Below, piece by piece: positions 62,650 to 64,000 of a stretch of 64,000 bases of DNA. Positions within the stretch are counted from its first letter, which is position 1, and each line of letters opens with the position of its first letter. The translations under genes and the position numbers were made by a program. Under the pieces are notes generated by a model that worked only from the letters and a program-made list of their open reading frames with translations, did no database searches and was not told where the DNA came from. Origin of the DNA: Icerya purchasi (lineage: Eukaryota > Arthropoda > Insecta > Hemiptera > Monophlebidae); assembly GCA_039619475.1 (NCBI GenBank), contig CM077115.1, forward strand, positions 149,922,274-149,986,273. Reading direction: 5' to 3'.

Positions 62650-63169
62650 GGTTCAACTCAGCTTTGTGGATTATTAATTACTAGCGCGAACACTATGACA
62701 GCACATGTTAATACTGTTCGCTTTATACATTAAAATATTTTCGCATTTGTATTGCTAATAAAATTGTTTTTTGTAAGTTATAAACTAGCCGTTCAGGTAA
62801 ATAAATTCTGTTAAAATTTTATCTTGAATTTTATTTGGAATTATTTCTGTATTTCCAGTTAATATGGAACTATCTTGGTATTATTCGATTTCCAAAAAAA
62901 TGCTTATTACTTTTTCTTTTAAAATTTCATATTTGCTTATCTTCTAATTTTTTTTGTACATTGTTAGTGTGCGATAAAACCTTCTTTAATCGTATTGAGC
63001 CTATTGTGTTTTTTTGTCCTGTTAGTTAAAATTGTTCTATCCTAGCAGTATTCTTAGTTTTTTAAGATTTTTTGAAGATTATATTTACAGGATGGAACTT
63101 TTTATTAATTAAGTTCGCTCTAACTGTTATCCATGTCCTTTCGTGTAAAATTTAACTGCTAGTCCTTTC
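61341..63169. other. AT-rich noncoding with (ATC)n/(ATT)n
   Basis: (ATC)n at 62572-62602 passes into (ATT)n at 62603-62649. The first few hundred bases may be further decayed LINE sequence, but I cannot align them. The open frame at 62835-63029 is unrecognised. Confidence 0.5.
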
Positions 63170-64000
63170 TTTTACTCCGCGCTATGTACAGCAGCTAGGC
63201 TAGGAACGCAGCCAGTAAGTTTATTATATTTTATTAAATACGTTTATTGCTTTGAGAAGATCGAGGAGGAATGTGACGACGAACGGCGAATCGTGGGACA
63301 GGAGTGACGAAGGGGAATAAAGCGGAGTGAAGCTAGAGCATAGGTTAAGGATCTGTTAGAAGGTGAGCGACGGTGATGGGAACTTCACATCTGTCACAGG
63401 TTGATGCAGCAACATTCTGAAATATATATGCAAGTATGAGGATGGAATGGCCAATAATATGTAGGCGGCACAGCACCACCTGATCTTTTCGACCACCTTC
63501 TGGTTGAAATTTCTATTCGCGAACTGATAGCTTGACTGCATGTAGGTGTGATGGATTTTGTTGATCCGCCCCCACTTTTTTTGTGCCGCAATTTCCAAAA
63601 ACGGTTTTTACTAGCTTCCTTGATATCAGCAAGTGGAGTCCGAATACGCGGAACCGGAAGCATTTTGGATGCCTTTTTTGCGGCATGATCGGCCATGAGG
63701 TTTCCCCTGGTATGTTTGTGTGACCAGGAACCTGTAAGAAGATTAACCACCCTTGGTGGTGTGAGTTTTGAAGCATTTTAATTATGGAGTCAGCTATCGG
63801 GTGGTTTGACTTTTGTCGGATGTTCTGTAAGGCTGCCAGCGAGTCCAAAGCTAGCAGGATGCCATACAATTTTGAAAAAAAGAGCGGAGAATAGCGGCGG
63901 AAGCAAAAATCTGGGAATAAAGTTTCGATGGACAACGACTGCGCAATCTGCTGCCCTTGTGCCATCTGAGTAATATAAGCTATATTTATTTGTACGAAAA
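63170..64000 (-). pseudogene. RNase H-bearing non-LTR element, 3' part, runs off edge
   Basis: On the minus strand, reading from the right edge: SDGTRAADCAVV (about 63970-63935), the first RNase H box with the catalytic Asp. Then LYGILLALDSLAALQ near 63870, the ElyAIllAL block with the Glu replaced. Then NHPIADSIIKMLQ and WLIFLQVPGHTNIPGE near 63740, the WVPGHTNIPGNExAD motif. Then ADHAAKKASKM and PRIRTPLADIKEASKNRFWK near 63670-63590. The tail, with SYLHIYFRMLLHQPVTDVK near 63420, is the counterpart of the HxYLTHSxLL…QPVCDVCxxPxTVxHIL segment. At least three frame changes show decay. The RT would lie beyond the window. This copy is distinct from the 26.6/37.4 kb family in its IPG and RTPLADIK wording. 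Confidence 0.8.

Noticed and set aside
1..64000. CRISPR array, operons, bacterial genes, rRNA genes
   Set aside because: No spaced direct repeats of the right form, no ribosome-binding-site-led genes, and composition and repeats are eukaryotic.

Overview
The window is eukaryotic nuclear DNA, AT-rich (roughly two thirds A+T by eye), with no complete gene. It holds many simple-sequence tracts ((TA)n, (CA)n, (ATT)n, poly-A/T), several foldback DNA elements and broken copies of non-LTR retrotransposons and mariner-type transposons. The mix (RTE-like and RNase H-bearing LINE tails, FLJ37770-type mariner, a DUF4817-like fragment, tRNA-headed SINEs) fits an arthropod, most likely an insect. I cannot name the species. 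It reads as intergenic or long-intron sequence.

Layout. 0-17 kb: a foldback element at 0.46-0.61 kb, two copies of one tRNA-headed repeat family (one here at 2.3 kb, the other at 20.5 kb), a dispersed repeat at 3.7 and 5.9 kb, a short inverted-repeat element at 10.8 kb, and a spliced-looking open frame on the minus strand at 13.7-14.0 kb. 17.9-19.3 kb: a decayed plus-strand non-LTR reverse transcriptase with recognisable LDFRKAFD and YADD boxes. 21.7-24.2 kb: a deletion derivative of a DNA transposon that keeps a transposase C-terminal remnant, a palindromic element sitting between (TA)n tracts, and a DUF4817-like N-terminal fragment. 26-45 kb: minus-strand RNase H/C-terminal tails of non-LTR elements at 26.6, 37.4 and 44.5 kb, two CpG-richer islands (32.3 and 41.5-42.1 kb), small foldback elements and a 0.9-kb element with long terminal inverted repeats. 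50-64 kb: an RTE-like C-terminal tail, a mariner transposase pseudogene, a 51-bp minisatellite, a second spliced-looking exon on the minus strand (57.2-57.4 kb), a SINE, a cluster of three related dispersed repeats, an RTE-like RT fragment and another RNase H-bearing LINE that runs into the right edge.

Host genes. The only candidates are two minus-strand open frames, each with a plausible splice site: 57218-57411 has an acceptor and a donor, and 13684-14030 has an acceptor and ends at a stop codon. Their splice phases are compatible, so they could be exons of one long minus-strand gene with this window mostly intron. That is inference, and I recognise neither protein. I found no convincing novel biological system. 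The most useful leads are this possible split gene and the relationships among the transposon remnants.
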